Part shown: in pieces, positions 42,365-50,931 of the stretch | Numbering within the stretch: position 1 is the first letter of the stretch | Layout: every line of letters starts with the position of its first letter | Assembly (NCBI RefSeq): GCF_017834145.1 | Contig: NZ_JAFIDA010000001.1 | Coordinates: 1,612,001 to 1,676,000 of the forward strand | Origin: Leucobacter exalbidus | GTDB lineage: Bacteria; Actinomycetota; Actinomycetes; Actinomycetales; Microbacteriaceae | Length of the DNA: 64,000 bases | Direction: 5' to 3' | Notes under the pieces: generated by a model | The model's database searches: none | What the model was told of the DNA's origin: nothing | What the model saw: the letters and a program-made list of their open reading frames with translations, nothing else | Translations under genes and position numbers: made by a program

Positions 42365-43135
42365 CTACTTGGTCAGGAACCCTCCGTCGATGGGCAACGA
42401 AACACCCGTAATAAAGCCCGCATCATCGGAGAGCAGGAACGCGATACCCGCTGCAATTTCCTCGGGCTGCGCCAAACGACCCATAGGAATCGGTGCAGCC
42501 AGCTCGGCCTTGGCAGCAGTCAGCTCATCGCCTTCCACTCCCAGCAGGCCCGCAATCAAGGGAGTGTCGCAGTCTGAGGGCAACACCGCGTTGACGCGCA
42601 CGCCATCTCGCGCGTGCTGCACGGCCATCTGACGCGTGAGGTTGATGACGGCCCCCTTGGAAGCGGCGTACCCGCACTCATCGGGATTCGCGACCAGACC
42701 AAACACCGATGCGATGTTCACAATTGAACCGCCGCCGGCTTCAATGATCTTGGGGATTGCGAACTTTCCCGTGAGGAAGATGCTCTTCACGTTGATCGCC
42801 ATGGTCTTGTCCCATGCCGCTTCGCTGCACTCGACTACGCCGCCTTCGCCGAATGCGACGCCAGCGCAGTTCACAACGTAATGCAGGGAACCATAACTCT
42901 CCACGAGCTTCGCCACCCCTTGCTCAACCTGAGCGCTTGAGGTTACGTCAGCCACGATCACCATCGCTTCACCGCCGGCGGCAACGATCTCGTCGACCAC
43001 GGTTTGCGCCGCGTCCTCGCGCAGATCTACTACGCCTACTTTTGATCCTTCGCTAGCGAGTCGGTGCGATACCTGGCGTCCAATGCCAGAGCCGCCGCCA
43101 GTTACAAATGCCACTTTCTGGGCGAGACCGTTCAT
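42365..43135 (-). CDS. Short-chain dehydrogenase/reductase
   Basis: A 256-residue classical SDR. It has VAFVTGGGSGIGRQVSHRLA, VVDLREDAAQTVV, VVNCAGVAFGE, the catalytic Ser in IVNIASVFGLVANPDECGYAASKGAV (Tyr-x3-Lys) and the closing VTGVSLPIDGGFL. It oxidises or reduces an alcohol/carbonyl with NAD(P). The start ATG at 43135 has GAAAGG 9 bases upstream. It leads the run with the permease, 37 bases on. Confidence 0.9.
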   Translation of the reverse strand: MNGLAQKVAFVTGGGSGIGRQVSHRLASEGSKVGVVDLREDAAQTVVDEIVAAGGEAMVIVADVTSSAQVEQGVAKLVESYGSLHYVVNCAGVAFGEGGVVECSEAAWDKTMAINVKSIFLTGKFAIPKIIEAGGGSIVNIASVFGLVANPDECGYAASKGAVINLTRQMAVQHARDGVRVNAVLPSDCDTPLIAGLLGVEGDELTAAKAELAAPIPMGRLAQPEEIAAGIAFLLSDDAGFITGVSLPIDGGFLTK

Positions 43136-43209
43136 TTTCGGTGCCTTTCTGCTTCGTTGCATGCCACGAGACTTAACCCCCGGTTAGGACCTAGTTTCGT
43201 GTCAAAGTC

Positions 43210-43259
43210 TTAATAACGGAAATATGTAATTTATGTCATTGCCATCTGCTAATCAGATG
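43210..43259 (-). promoter_or_regulatory. Candidate promoter and upstream inverted repeat for the SDR-permease genes
   Basis: On the minus strand, -35 ATGACA (43239-43234) and -10 TTATTA (43216-43211) are 17 bases apart. Just upstream of the -35 is CATCTG-N5-CAGATG (43243-43259), a place typical for an activator or repressor. No regulator gene is next to it. Confidence 0.4.
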
Positions 43260-43336
43260 CAACTAGTACTTCGGAAGTTTGCTTGGCGACCCTCTGTAGA
43301 CAGAAACGATCGCCGAAATGAATTGATGAAGCTCAA

Positions 43337-43354
43337 CCCAGCAGGTTAGCTGGG
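43337..43354 (-). terminator. Weak hairpin after the aldehyde dehydrogenase gene
   Basis: CCCAGC-N6-GCTGGG lies 14 bases past the stop of the aldehyde dehydrogenase on the minus strand, with only a mixed T-containing tail. Confidence 0.35.
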
Positions 43355-43367
43355 ATGCACGCCGCAT

Positions 43368-44858
43368 TTACCCCCACTGCATCCAGGTGGTCTTGTAATC
43401 CGTGTAGTTCTCGAGGGCGTACACCGAGAGGTCGCGGCCGAAGCCCGACTGCTTGAAGCCGCCAAACGGGGTGGTGAACCCGAGCGCATCAACGGTGTTC
43501 ACCGACACCGTGCCCGCTACGAGGCGCTGCGATACCCGGTGGGCGCGCGCGAAGCTGCCTGTCCAGAGCGATGCCGCCAACCCAAAGGGCGTGCCGTTCG
43601 CGAGCGTGATGGCCTCGTCCTCACTGTCGAACGGGGTGACGACCGCCACTGGCCCGAAAATCTCTCGCGTGTGCACTTCGTGGTCGGCGGGAACATTCGT
43701 GACGATGGTCGGTTCAATGAAGGCGCGTGAGCCATTGATTTCAGGCCGCGTGCCTCCGGCCACGATGGTGCCATCGCGGCGCGCGTTCTCGACCGTGGCC
43801 CACACCGTATCTGCGTGGGCTTCAGACACGAGCGAACCGATACCCGATGCCGGATCAAGCGGATCCCCCGGCGCATATGACTTCGCTGCTTCTGCGTAAT
43901 AGCCGAGGAACTCTTCGTACACCGCGCGCTCCACGAAGATGCGGGAGTTTGCCGAGCACACCTCACCCTGGTTGTAGAAGCTGCCGAACGCCGCCTTCTC
44001 TGCCGCAAGTTTGAGGTCGTCGCAGTCGGCGAAAATCAGGTTCGAGCTCTTACCGCCTGCTTCAAGCGCAAGCCGCTTCATGTTCGACTGGCCGGCGTAC
44101 TGCTGCAGTTGCTTGGCCACCTCGGTTGAGCCCGTGAACGCCAGCATGTCAACGTCTTCGTGCAGTGCGAGCGCCTTGCCCACCGACGAACCCCGACCGG
44201 TAACGACGTTCAAGATGCCAGCCGGAATACCCGCCTGCACCGCGAGCTCGGCCAGCAACAGCGTCGAGTGCGAGGCTTCCACCGGCGGCTTCACCACAAC
44301 GGCATTGCCCGCCGCGATCGCCGGCGCGATCTTCCAGGTGGCAATTTCAAGGGGGTAATTCCAGGCCACGATCACACCGATGACACCGAGAGCTTCCCGC
44401 GTGACAAGCGCAGTTGACCCGGGAGCTGTGACCGGAATCAGGTCTTCCTGCTTCTCAATCGCCTCACCGTAGAACCGGTACAGCGCAGCAGAACCGGGTG
44501 CGTCGATGGCGGCCGACTCACGCACCGGCTTGCCCATGTCAATGGAGTCGTAGAGCGCGAACTCATCTGCGCGCTCCTCGATGAGCCGTGCGAGCTCGAG
44601 CAGCCGCTCTCGACGAAACCCAACGCCCGCGCGAGACCACTCGCCCGAAGCGTACGCTGCGCTCGCGGCCGCGACAGCAAGATCGACATCTTCTTGGCCG
44701 CACGCATGGATCTGCGAGATCACTTTTCCAGTGGCAGGGTTGGTCTTTTCGATCGTTTCACCCGAACGGGCGTCGACCCGAACACCCCCGATTACCGGGC
44801 GACCGTCAAACTTCAGCGCTGCTGCTGCAGCCTGCCAGTCGTTCAAACTGCGAGACAT
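43368..44858 (-). CDS. NAD-dependent aldehyde dehydrogenase (PuuC-like)
   Basis: A 496-residue aldehyde dehydrogenase. The active-site Glu is in LALEAGGKSSNLIFADC and the catalytic Cys in YNQGEVCSANSRIFVE. VIVAWNYPLEIATWKIAPAIAAGNAVVVKP binds the cofactor, REIFGPVAVVTPF is the family loop, and TPFGGFKQSGFGRDLSVYALENYT closes the protein. The overall pattern resembles gamma-glutamyl-aminobutyraldehyde and indole-acetaldehyde dehydrogenases (PuuC). The start is ATG at 44858 with AAAGAGGA upstream. It probably oxidises an aldehyde made by the neighbouring dehydrogenase. Confidence 0.92.
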   Translation of the reverse strand: MSRSLNDWQAAAAALKFDGRPVIGGVRVDARSGETIEKTNPATGKVISQIHACGQEDVDLAVAAASAAYASGEWSRAGVGFRRERLLELARLIEERADEFALYDSIDMGKPVRESAAIDAPGSAALYRFYGEAIEKQEDLIPVTAPGSTALVTREALGVIGVIVAWNYPLEIATWKIAPAIAAGNAVVVKPPVEASHSTLLLAELAVQAGIPAGILNVVTGRGSSVGKALALHEDVDMLAFTGSTEVAKQLQQYAGQSNMKRLALEAGGKSSNLIFADCDDLKLAAEKAAFGSFYNQGEVCSANSRIFVERAVYEEFLGYYAEAAKSYAPGDPLDPASGIGSLVSEAHADTVWATVENARRDGTIVAGGTRPEINGSRAFIEPTIVTNVPADHEVHTREIFGPVAVVTPFDSEDEAITLANGTPFGLAASLWTGSFARAHRVSQRLVAGTVSVNTVDALGFTTPFGGFKQSGFGRDLSVYALENYTDYKTTWMQWG

Positions 44859-44904
44859 GATTCCTCTTTCACGAAACTCGATTTCTGTGCATCACCGCAC
44901 CGAA

Positions 44905-44937
44905 ACGTTGTGTCTACTACGAAGGTACTGACGTTGT
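44905..44937. promoter_or_regulatory. Direct repeats ACGTTGT upstream of the aldehyde dehydrogenase gene
   Basis: Two identical ACGTTGT copies (44905-44911 and 44931-44937) 26 bases apart in the 123-base gap upstream of the aldehyde dehydrogenase. Their role is unknown; the gap holds no other clear feature. Confidence 0.25.
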
Positions 44938-44981
44938 ATTTCCAAAGCGTTGCGAGTCAGTTTCGACCCGCGGAGCACTAT

Positions 44982-46118
44982 TTAAACGGCTCGTTCAAGC
45001 GCGACATCGAGCGCGGTCCACGCGAGAGCGGTGGCTCCGTCGCGCAGTGTTTGTTCGGCCGCGGGCCCCACACACGCGGCCGCGAACTCCAGTTGATGGT
45101 TGCTCGCGTCACCGCCGACACCGATGTAGGGGTGGATCGCGTTGATGAGCTGCGAGACGTTGCCCATGTCGGTCGAGGCGCGGTTCATCGTGGCGGCCAC
45201 CGGGTCGACGTCGAAGTTGCGGCCCAGCGCCATCGCGTTCGCGCGGTAGTGGTCGAGCGCGGCCTCGTCGGTGCGCATCTCGGCGTAGCGCGCGCTTTCG
45301 GGGGTGACCGTGAGCTTCGCGCCGGTCGCGAGTGCCCCCGCTTCGAAGCAGTTGAGCACGCGCGTTTCAAGATCGAGCAGCTGCTCCATGGTTTCTGCGC
45401 GCACATACCAGCGCCCCTCGGTGCGCTCGGGGATCGCGTTGGGAGCCTCCCCGCCACGCGTTTGCACCCCGTGCACCCGCACACTGCCAGGCAGCTGCTG
45501 CCGCAGCAGCGAGATGCCCAGCTGCGCGATCAAGAACGCATCGTTCGCGTTCACCCCGCGCTCGGGGTAGGCCGCCGCGTGCGCCGCTTTGCCGTCGTAC
45601 TGCACGTGCCAGTGGGTGACGGCGAATGGCCTGGCCTCTGCCACGTCGACGGGGGCGGGGTGCGCCATGAGTGCGAAGTCGAGCTCGCGAAATGCACCGC
45701 GCTCGAGCAGTTCGATCTTGCCGCCGCCGCCCTCCTCTGCGGGGGTGCCGATGACCTCGACAGTGAGCCCCGCGGCATCGGCCACTTCAGACAGCGCAAT
45801 CGCACCGCCCACGGCCATTGCCGAAATCAGGTTGTGCCCGCACGCGTGCCCGAGCCCAGGCAGGGCATCGTACTCGGCGAGAAACCCCACGGTGAAGGCG
45901 CCCGATCCGTAGCTGGCACGAAACGCGGTGTCGAGCCCCAGGTAGGGCTGCTCCACCGCGAACCCGTGTGCGGCGAGCACCTCGGCCACGGCCGCAGATG
46001 ACCGGTGTTCTTGCCACCCCACCTCGGGGTCTGCGTGCAGCTGGTTCGAGAGCGCAATCAGCTCTGTGTCGATCGCGGCACGTCGTGCCTGCACGCGCTC
46101 CTTCAGCTCGCTACTCAT
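44982..46118 (-). CDS. M20-family amidohydrolase (AbgB / p-aminobenzoyl-glutamate hydrolase-like)
   Basis: A 378-residue M20 peptidase/amidohydrolase. The metal-site region is VGFLAEYDALPGLGHACGHNLISAMAVG, with HACGHN binding metal. Then come TPAEEGGGGKIELL (catalytic Glu), LMAHPAPVD and the lid domain around THWHVQYDGKAAHAAAYPERGVNAND. It hydrolyses an amide or N-acyl bond. The start is ATG 46118, which overlaps the DUF1028 stop by 8 bases. It is the last gene of the RidA-DUF1028-M20 run. Confidence 0.9.
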   Translation of the reverse strand: MSSELKERVQARRAAIDTELIALSNQLHADPEVGWQEHRSSAAVAEVLAAHGFAVEQPYLGLDTAFRASYGSGAFTVGFLAEYDALPGLGHACGHNLISAMAVGGAIALSEVADAAGLTVEVIGTPAEEGGGGKIELLERGAFRELDFALMAHPAPVDVAEARPFAVTHWHVQYDGKAAHAAAYPERGVNANDAFLIAQLGISLLRQQLPGSVRVHGVQTRGGEAPNAIPERTEGRWYVRAETMEQLLDLETRVLNCFEAGALATGAKLTVTPESARYAEMRTDEAALDHYRANAMALGRNFDVDPVAATMNRASTDMGNVSQLINAIHPYIGVGGDASNHQLEFAAACVGPAAEQTLRDGATALAWTALDVALERAV

Positions 46119-46788
46119 CGCCGGGCACCCCATATGAGGGGGCGGCCACCGGGTTGATGCCGCGGTTGGTGTAGTCATCGCGCTGCGGCAGCCACTCTGC
46201 AAGCACCCGGCCCAGCTCGTCGATGGGCTGTTCGGCCCAATCCACGCGCAGATCGGTGACGCGCCAGCCCGCATTGCTCACGACCGAAATACCGGCCGAG
46301 TGCACGGGGCCCTCTTCGCCGCCGGCCGCAATAGCGGCCTGCAAAGCGGCGTACAGTCGCTCTTCGATGCGCCCGGGCGCAGACAGCGCGGTGTCGACGA
46401 GCGCGTCGAGCACGTCGAGACTCGCGAGCATGTTGCCCGCGGCCACGGCGTTCTCGCGCACCGCAGACCCAAAGATCCCCAGCGCCTTCCCACCCGAGTG
46501 CACGGCGGCTCGCCCCTCGTTGTCGAGCACCAACAGCTGGCGATAATCGATGGTCTCGGGGTCAGCGGCACTAACCACGGCGGCGAGCGCGTCTGCGGAA
46601 TTTGATCCGGATCGAAGCTGCTCGATGAGCGCCGGACCCAGCCTGGGGTCAGTCACGTTTTGTGAGTTCGCTCCCCCGATGCCGTCTGCGAGGTTGAGGC
46701 AGCGGGCCGCCACCGCGGGCGAGGAGGATGAGATGGCCGAGCCGAATTCGCCGGTGACCGGATCGCGCAGGATCAGTGAGAACGTCAT
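46111..46788 (-). CDS. DUF1028 family protein (Ntn-hydrolase-like)
   Basis: A 225-residue DUF1028 protein. It starts MTFSLILRDPVTGEFGSAIS (family motif, with SSSP following), then GGANSQNVTDPRLGPALIEQLRSG, YRQLLVLDNEGRAAVHSG and VRENAVAAGNMLASLDVLDAL. DUF1028 proteins share the Ntn-hydrolase fold and often lie with RidA and M20 genes, as here, but their reaction is unclear. ATG 46788 overlaps the RidA stop by 4 bases; upstream frame overlaps the RidA coding region. Confidence 0.88.
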   Translation of the reverse strand: MTFSLILRDPVTGEFGSAISSSSPAVAARCLNLADGIGGANSQNVTDPRLGPALIEQLRSGSNSADALAAVVSAADPETIDYRQLLVLDNEGRAAVHSGGKALGIFGSAVRENAVAAGNMLASLDVLDALVDTALSAPGRIEERLYAALQAAIAAGGEEGPVHSAGISVVSNAGWRVTDLRVDWAEQPIDELGRVLAEWLPQRDDYTNRGINPVAAPSYGVPGDE

Positions 46789-47216
46789 GCTGCGGCCTGA
46801 TCGCTGATCACGGCGGTGGCGTCGATCTCGACGAGCCATTCGGGGCGGGCGAGCGCCTGCACCACAATGCCCGTTGAGACGGGGTAGACGCCCTTAAGCC
46901 ATTTGCCGACGACGCGGTAGACGTCTTCGCGGTAGCGCGGATCGATGATGTAGATGGTGACCTTGACGATGTCGGCGAGCTGACTGCCGGCCTCGTCGAG
47001 CAGCATCTTGATGTTGCTCATGGCCTGTTCGGTCTGCGCGGCCACGTCACCGATGCCGACGGATTCGCGGGTTTCGAGATCTTGCCCGATCTGGCCGCGC
47101 AGGTACACCACCCCGTTGGCGACAACGGCCTGGCACAGGTCGTTGTCGAGGTTCTGCTCGGGGTAGGTCTCTTTGGTGTTGAACATCCTCAACCGCTGGT
47201 GCGTGGGCTCGGTCAC
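46785..47216 (-). CDS. RidA family protein
   Basis: A 143-residue Rid-family protein. It carries VVANGVVYLRGQIGQDLETRE, AAQTEQAMSNIKMLLDEAGSQLADIVKVTIYI and VVQALARPEWLVEIDATAVI. The usual Arg105 position of RidA is at ALARPEWLVEI, consistent with imine/enamine hydrolase activity. The start is GTG with GAGGAG 5 bases upstream. It leads the minus-strand run and is divergent from the LysR gene. Confidence 0.9.
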   Translation of the reverse strand: MTEPTHQRLRMFNTKETYPEQNLDNDLCQAVVANGVVYLRGQIGQDLETRESVGIGDVAAQTEQAMSNIKMLLDEAGSQLADIVKVTIYIIDPRYREDVYRVVGKWLKGVYPVSTGIVVQALARPEWLVEIDATAVISDQAAA

Positions 47217-47263
47217 TGGGGCTCCTCATTGAGTGGTGGATGCAAAAATTACGCTTCAGCACT

Positions 47264-47292
47264 ATTGTTCGGGGTATCGATATATCTGTAAA
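47264..47292 (-). promoter_or_regulatory. Candidate RidA-operon promoter with palindrome TATCGATA
   Basis: On the minus strand, TTTACA (47292-47287) and AACAAT (47269-47264) are 17 bases apart, and the 8-bp palindrome TATCGATA (47275-47282) lies in the spacer. It sits in the 198-base gap divergent from the LysR gene, a likely LysR target. Confidence 0.4.
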
Positions 47293-47414
47293 ATAGTCAA
47301 AACATAAACAGGCCATCGCTTTATTAGATCGACCGATTGCCGTCGACCACACGGTGCCCGCCTCAGCCCGCGGCCCCGCCGCTCGCTCTCTTCAACCCCG
47401 CAAGGATGCACGCA

Positions 47415-48350
47415 ATGGCGCAACGCTTCTCCATCACGCTCACACAACTCAGCTATTTCACTGAGTGCGCGAAGACACTCAATATGACCGCGGCCAGCGC
47501 CGAGCTGCGCGTCGCCCAGTCAGCCGTATCGACCGCGATCTCCCACCTCGAGCGGGCGCTGGGCACCGCCCTGTTTATTCGCCAGCACTCCAAGGGGCTC
47601 ATTCTGACGCAGGCCGGCGAGAGCCTGCTGCGCGATACCGGGCGCATCTTTGGCATGCTCACCGATGCGATCGAAGACATTCGCGCCGACCACGACCAGG
47701 TGCGCGGCGTGATCACGATCGCGTGCTTCAACACACTGGCGCCGTTTATGCAGCCGCAGCTACTTGCGCTGATGCAGCAGCGTCACCCCGAGCTCACGGT
47801 CAACATCATCGAGGGCGATTACGAGGAGTGCCTCGCGGCGCTGCGCGGGGGCCGCGCCGAAGTGGCCGTGATGTACAACCTCACCAGCGCCGAGGGCATC
47901 TCTCACCAGGTGCTCGGCAAGGTGCGCCCCCACGTGATTCTTCACGCCGAGCACCCGCTCGCGCAGCGCACCGAGATCTCGCTCACCGAGTTGGCCGATG
48001 ACCCCTTCGTGTTGCTCGATCTGCCCGACAGCAACGACTACTTTCTGGGCATGCTGCGCCAGCAGGGTCTCACCCCCAACATCAAGTACCGCACCTCCAG
48101 CTACGAAACCGTGCGCTCACTCGTGGCAACCGGGCTGGGGTTCTCCATTCTGAATCAGCGGCCCCAGATCGCCGAGACCTACTCAGGCAATCGCACCGTG
48201 ATCGTCGAGATCAGCGACCCCGTGCCGAGCTTGGGCGTCACCGCGTCAACACTCACCCAGGTCGACCGTTCGGCACGCACCCACGCGGTGGCCGAGGCGG
48301 TGCGCGAGATCATTGCCCCTCAGGAGCTCGCCGAGCCACCCGTCATGTGA
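47415..48350 (+). CDS. LysR-family transcriptional regulator
   Basis: A 311-residue LysR protein. The N-terminal winged helix has TLTQLSYFTECAKTLNMTAASAELRVAQSAVSTAISHLERALGTALFIRQ. The effector domain follows with HPELTVNIIEGDYEECLAALRGG and LVATGLGFSIL. ATG 47415 has AAGG 9 bases upstream and matches the family start; an upstream TTG at 47337 is less likely. By position it should control the RidA-DUF1028-M20 genes divergent from it and perhaps the flavin monooxygenase downstream. Confidence 0.9.
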   Translation: MAQRFSITLTQLSYFTECAKTLNMTAASAELRVAQSAVSTAISHLERALGTALFIRQHSKGLILTQAGESLLRDTGRIFGMLTDAIEDIRADHDQVRGVITIACFNTLAPFMQPQLLALMQQRHPELTVNIIEGDYEECLAALRGGRAEVAVMYNLTSAEGISHQVLGKVRPHVILHAEHPLAQRTEISLTELADDPFVLLDLPDSNDYFLGMLRQQGLTPNIKYRTSSYETVRSLVATGLGFSILNQRPQIAETYSGNRTVIVEISDPVPSLGVTASTLTQVDRSARTHAVAEAVREIIAPQELAEPPVM

Positions 48351-48564
48351 TTTTACGATTCGCTTCACATCAATCATCATGTAATCCGATGCAGTGCACC
48401 GCGAACATGTATTGGCCAACCCGGCATTCCCTCCTGTTTGCTAGTGAACACCCGGGGTGACCGCACGAGGCTCACCCGCCACGGGGTCGGCACTGTTCGA
48501 ACAGCGATGTTCTCGCCGCCCCACACATCGGGCTGAACGAGCTATGTCGAGCGGAGTAAGCAGT

Positions 48565-49902
48565 ATGTCGAGCCAAGAAGTTGAGGTCACCGAGGTCCTC
48601 GTCGTCGGCGCTGGCCAAGCCGGAGTCGCCATGAGCGAGCACTTAACTGCTCGCGGAGTTTCACACATTGTGATCGAGCGCGACCGCATCGCCGAGCGCT
48701 GGCGCTCTGAGCGCTGGGATTCGCTCGTGGCCAACGGGCCAGCCTGGCACGACCGATTCCCTGGGATGGAATTCGCCGACGTCGACCCCGACGCGTTTGC
48801 CACCAAAGAGCAGGTCGCGGCCTATTTTGAGGAGTACGCGACCAAATTCAACGCCCCCATTCGCTGCGGGGTCGAGGTCACCGAGGTGCGTAAAAACGAG
48901 GGCGGATCTGGTTTCATCGCCCACACCTCGACCGGCACCATCCAGGCCCGCTACGTCGTCGCCGCCACCGGCGCCTTCCAGCACCCGGCGATCCCGCCGA
49001 TTGTGCCCGCAGACGAGAAGCTGCATCAGATTCACTCGAGCGCCTACCGCAATCCGGCCCAGCTGCCTGCGGGCGGCGTGCTGGTGGTGGGCGCCGGATC
49101 CTCTGGGGTACAGATTGCCAACGAGCTGCGCGCTGCGGGCCGGCAGGTCTATCTTGCGGTGGGCCCGCACGACCGCCCGCCGCAGCGGTACCGCGGCCGC
49201 GGGTTCGTTTGGTGGCTCGGGGTGCTCGGCAAGTGGGAGGCCAGCGCTCCCCCGCAGGGCGCCGAGCACGTCACGATTGCCGTGAGCGGCGCTGATGGCG
49301 GCCGCACCATCGACTTTCGCAACCTCGCCGCCAACGGCATCACCCTGGTGGGTCGCGCCAACGCGTATGCGAACGGCACGATGCAGTTTGGCACCGACCT
49401 CGCCGCCAACATTCATCGCGGCGACGAGAATTACCTCTCGATCTTGCGCGAGGCCGACGAGTTCGTGGCCTGCAACGGCCTCGACCTCCCCGAAGAGCCC
49501 GAGGCGTATCTGCTCGGCCCCGACCCCGATTGCGTCACCAACCCGGTGCTGAGCCTCGACCTGGCAGAGGCCGGGGTGACCTCGATCGTGTGGGCGACCG
49601 GCTTCCACGTTGATTACAGCTGGCTGCAGGTCGACGCATTCGATGAGCGCGGCCGGCCGCGTCAGCAGCGCGGCGTCTCCACCGAGCCCGGCATCTACTT
49701 CCTCGGGCTGCCGTGGCAGTCTCGCCGCGGCTCCAGCTTCATCTGGGGTGTCTGGCACGACGCAAAATACCTGGCCGACCAGATCGACATTCAGCTCGGT
49801 TATCTCGCCTACGAGGGCGATGGTTTCCCCGCGGGCGAGGGCCCGCAAGGAGCCCCGCTTCCCAGCTCGGTAGACCGCGCAAAGGTTCTCGCACAGGCCT
49901 GA
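48565..49902 (+). CDS. Flavin-containing monooxygenase-like oxidoreductase
   Basis: A 445-residue NAD(P)/FAD protein. The first nucleotide fold has EVLVVGAGQAGVAMSEHL, RWRSERWDSL marks class B monooxygenases, and the second fold is VLVVGAGSSGVQIANELRAAG. It lacks the strict FxGxxxHxxxW fingerprint, and IHSSAYRNP takes its place. IVWATGFHVDYSWLQ fits the ATG motif. ATG 48565 has GGAG 8 bases upstream; the frame is open from 48457. The substrate is not known. The 48351-48564 gap holds no clear promoter. Confidence 0.85.
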   Translation: MSSQEVEVTEVLVVGAGQAGVAMSEHLTARGVSHIVIERDRIAERWRSERWDSLVANGPAWHDRFPGMEFADVDPDAFATKEQVAAYFEEYATKFNAPIRCGVEVTEVRKNEGGSGFIAHTSTGTIQARYVVAATGAFQHPAIPPIVPADEKLHQIHSSAYRNPAQLPAGGVLVVGAGSSGVQIANELRAAGRQVYLAVGPHDRPPQRYRGRGFVWWLGVLGKWEASAPPQGAEHVTIAVSGADGGRTIDFRNLAANGITLVGRANAYANGTMQFGTDLAANIHRGDENYLSILREADEFVACNGLDLPEEPEAYLLGPDPDCVTNPVLSLDLAEAGVTSIVWATGFHVDYSWLQVDAFDERGRPRQQRGVSTEPGIYFLGLPWQSRRGSSFIWGVWHDAKYLADQIDIQLGYLAYEGDGFPAGEGPQGAPLPSSVDRAKVLAQA

Positions 49903-49923
49903 TTCTGCCCTTCACGCTCCAAC

Positions 49924-49961
49924 CACAAACGCCGGCCTCCGCATGGAGGCCGGCGTTTGTG
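49924..49961. terminator. Bidirectional terminator hairpin after the monooxygenase gene
   Basis: A perfect 17-bp stem (49924-49940 with 49945-49961) around GCAT lies between convergent genes. Short A and T runs lie within the arm ends. Confidence 0.8.
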
Positions 49962-49980
49962 ATCCGGAGCTTGCTCGTTC

Positions 49981-50283
49981 TCAGAGCGTGAAGTCAGTGG
50001 CGACGCGACCCACCGCGTAGCCCTTGATGACGCTGCCAGCGGCGACGTGATCGGGGTGCACCACGTAGGCTGCGAGGCCCGCTTCGTCATCGAAGTCAGC
50101 GATGAGCGTGACATCCCAGTTGTCGCCGTCAAACAGTTCATTGCGGTGCACAGAGATCGCATTCAGCGTGGGAACGGTCGCAGCGAGCGGCGACAGCGCC
50201 GCAATCGCCTCGGCCGCCTGGGCGTCGCGCTCCTCGCGGGTTTCGCCGCTCAGCTTCCAGCTCACAACATGGCGCAGGGTCAT
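49981..50283 (-). CDS. Dabb family protein (stress-responsive alpha/beta barrel)
   Basis: A 100-residue protein with the Dabb pattern: MTLRHVVSWKLSG start, AAEAIAALSPLAATVPTLNAISVHRNEL, WDVTLIADFDDEAGLAAYVVHPDHVAAG and a short C-terminal strand. Dabb proteins form small dimeric barrels; functions range from stress roles to enzymes. The start is ATG at 50283 with GAGAGGAAC upstream. It lies 26 bases after the glutaredoxin-like gene on the same strand. Confidence 0.85.
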   Translation of the reverse strand: MTLRHVVSWKLSGETREERDAQAAEAIAALSPLAATVPTLNAISVHRNELFDGDNWDVTLIADFDDEAGLAAYVVHPDHVAAGSVIKGYAVGRVATDFTL

Positions 50284-50309
50284 AGTGTTCCTCTCAAGGG
50301 TGGTGCAGG

Positions 50310-50603
50310 TTAGCCGCGGCGCAGCCTGGCCAGGGGGCCAAGCGCCTGCCGCTCGATCGCGCGGGAGAGCTTCGCAGCGTCCACCCGCCACATAGCGTGA
50401 CGTTTCGTGCCCACCAGCACCACCGGGATCTCTTCGGAGTGCTTGCGCGCGAGCGCCTCGTCCTCGAGAATGTTGCGCTCGACGAGCGTGGTTTCTTGCC
50501 CGCCAGCCGCGAGCTCCTCGCGCACCTGTTCAATCACGGCGCGAGCATCGTCGCAGAGGTGGCAACCGGGCTTGCCGATGAGGGTAATGGGTACGACGTT
50601 CAC
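50310..50603 (-). CDS. Glutaredoxin-like protein (thiol-disulfide)
   Basis: A 97-residue glutaredoxin-family protein with ITLIGKPGCHLCDDARAVIEQV at the N-terminus, so the active site is CHLC, and a cis-Pro region IPVVLVGTKRHAMWRVDAAKL. The start is GTG. A basic C-terminal end (LARLRRG) follows. It probably reduces protein disulfides in the cytoplasm, and it is separated from bS22 by a terminator. Confidence 0.88.
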   Translation of the reverse strand: MNVVPITLIGKPGCHLCDDARAVIEQVREELAAGGQETTLVERNILEDEALARKHSEEIPVVLVGTKRHAMWRVDAAKLSRAIERQALGPLARLRRG

Positions 50604-50630
50604 GCCCCAATTCTAGGCCCCTGGGAAAGC

Positions 50631-50661
50631 AAAAGGCGCCGGATCCGAAGACCCGACGCCT
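50631..50661 (-). terminator. Terminator after bS22
   Basis: On the minus strand a stem with arms 50661-50654 and 50641-50634 (one mismatch) ends in TTTT. It lies 28 bases beyond the bS22 stop. Confidence 0.7.
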
Positions 50662-50689
50662 ACACATCGATCGCGCCTAGGCGCCTCGA

Positions 50690-50788
50690 CTACTTCTTAT
50701 TGCGACGCTGGTGACGCGTCTTACGAAGCAGTTTGCGGTGCTTCTTCTTGGACATGCGCTTACGGCGCTTCTTAATTACTGAACCCAC
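50690..50788 (-). CDS. Small ribosomal subunit protein bS22 (AURKAIP1/COX24 domain)
   Basis: A 32-residue, very basic protein: GTG start, [20 protein letters not shown] core, HQRRNKK end. The pattern matches actinobacterial bS22 (about 33 residues), which binds 16S rRNA near the decoding region. It is too short for usual gene callers. GAGGTG lies a few bases before the GTG. A terminator follows, and a -10-like TACGAT lies in the 143-base gap upstream. Confidence 0.88.
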   Translation of the reverse strand: MGSVIKKRRKRMSKKKHRKLLRKTRHQRRNKK

Positions 50789-50931
50789 GGTCACCTCACA
50801 ACGTCTCTCGGGCCGTCGGATTCGGGGCCCACAAAACACTTATCGTACTAGTTGCGTAGCCCCAACGCGAATCGAGGGGCCAACACGCCGCAAATTACTT
50901 CAAAAATTGAGCGAAAACGCGGCTTTTGGCG

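Noticed and set aside
44694-46001. 435-residue plus-strand frame opposite the M20 and aldehyde dehydrogenase genes
   Set aside because: It crosses two real minus-strand genes and an intergenic gap with no domain signal.
48661-49848. 395-residue minus-strand frame opposite the flavin monooxygenase
   Set aside because: The plus-strand frame has both nucleotide folds, and this one has no motif.
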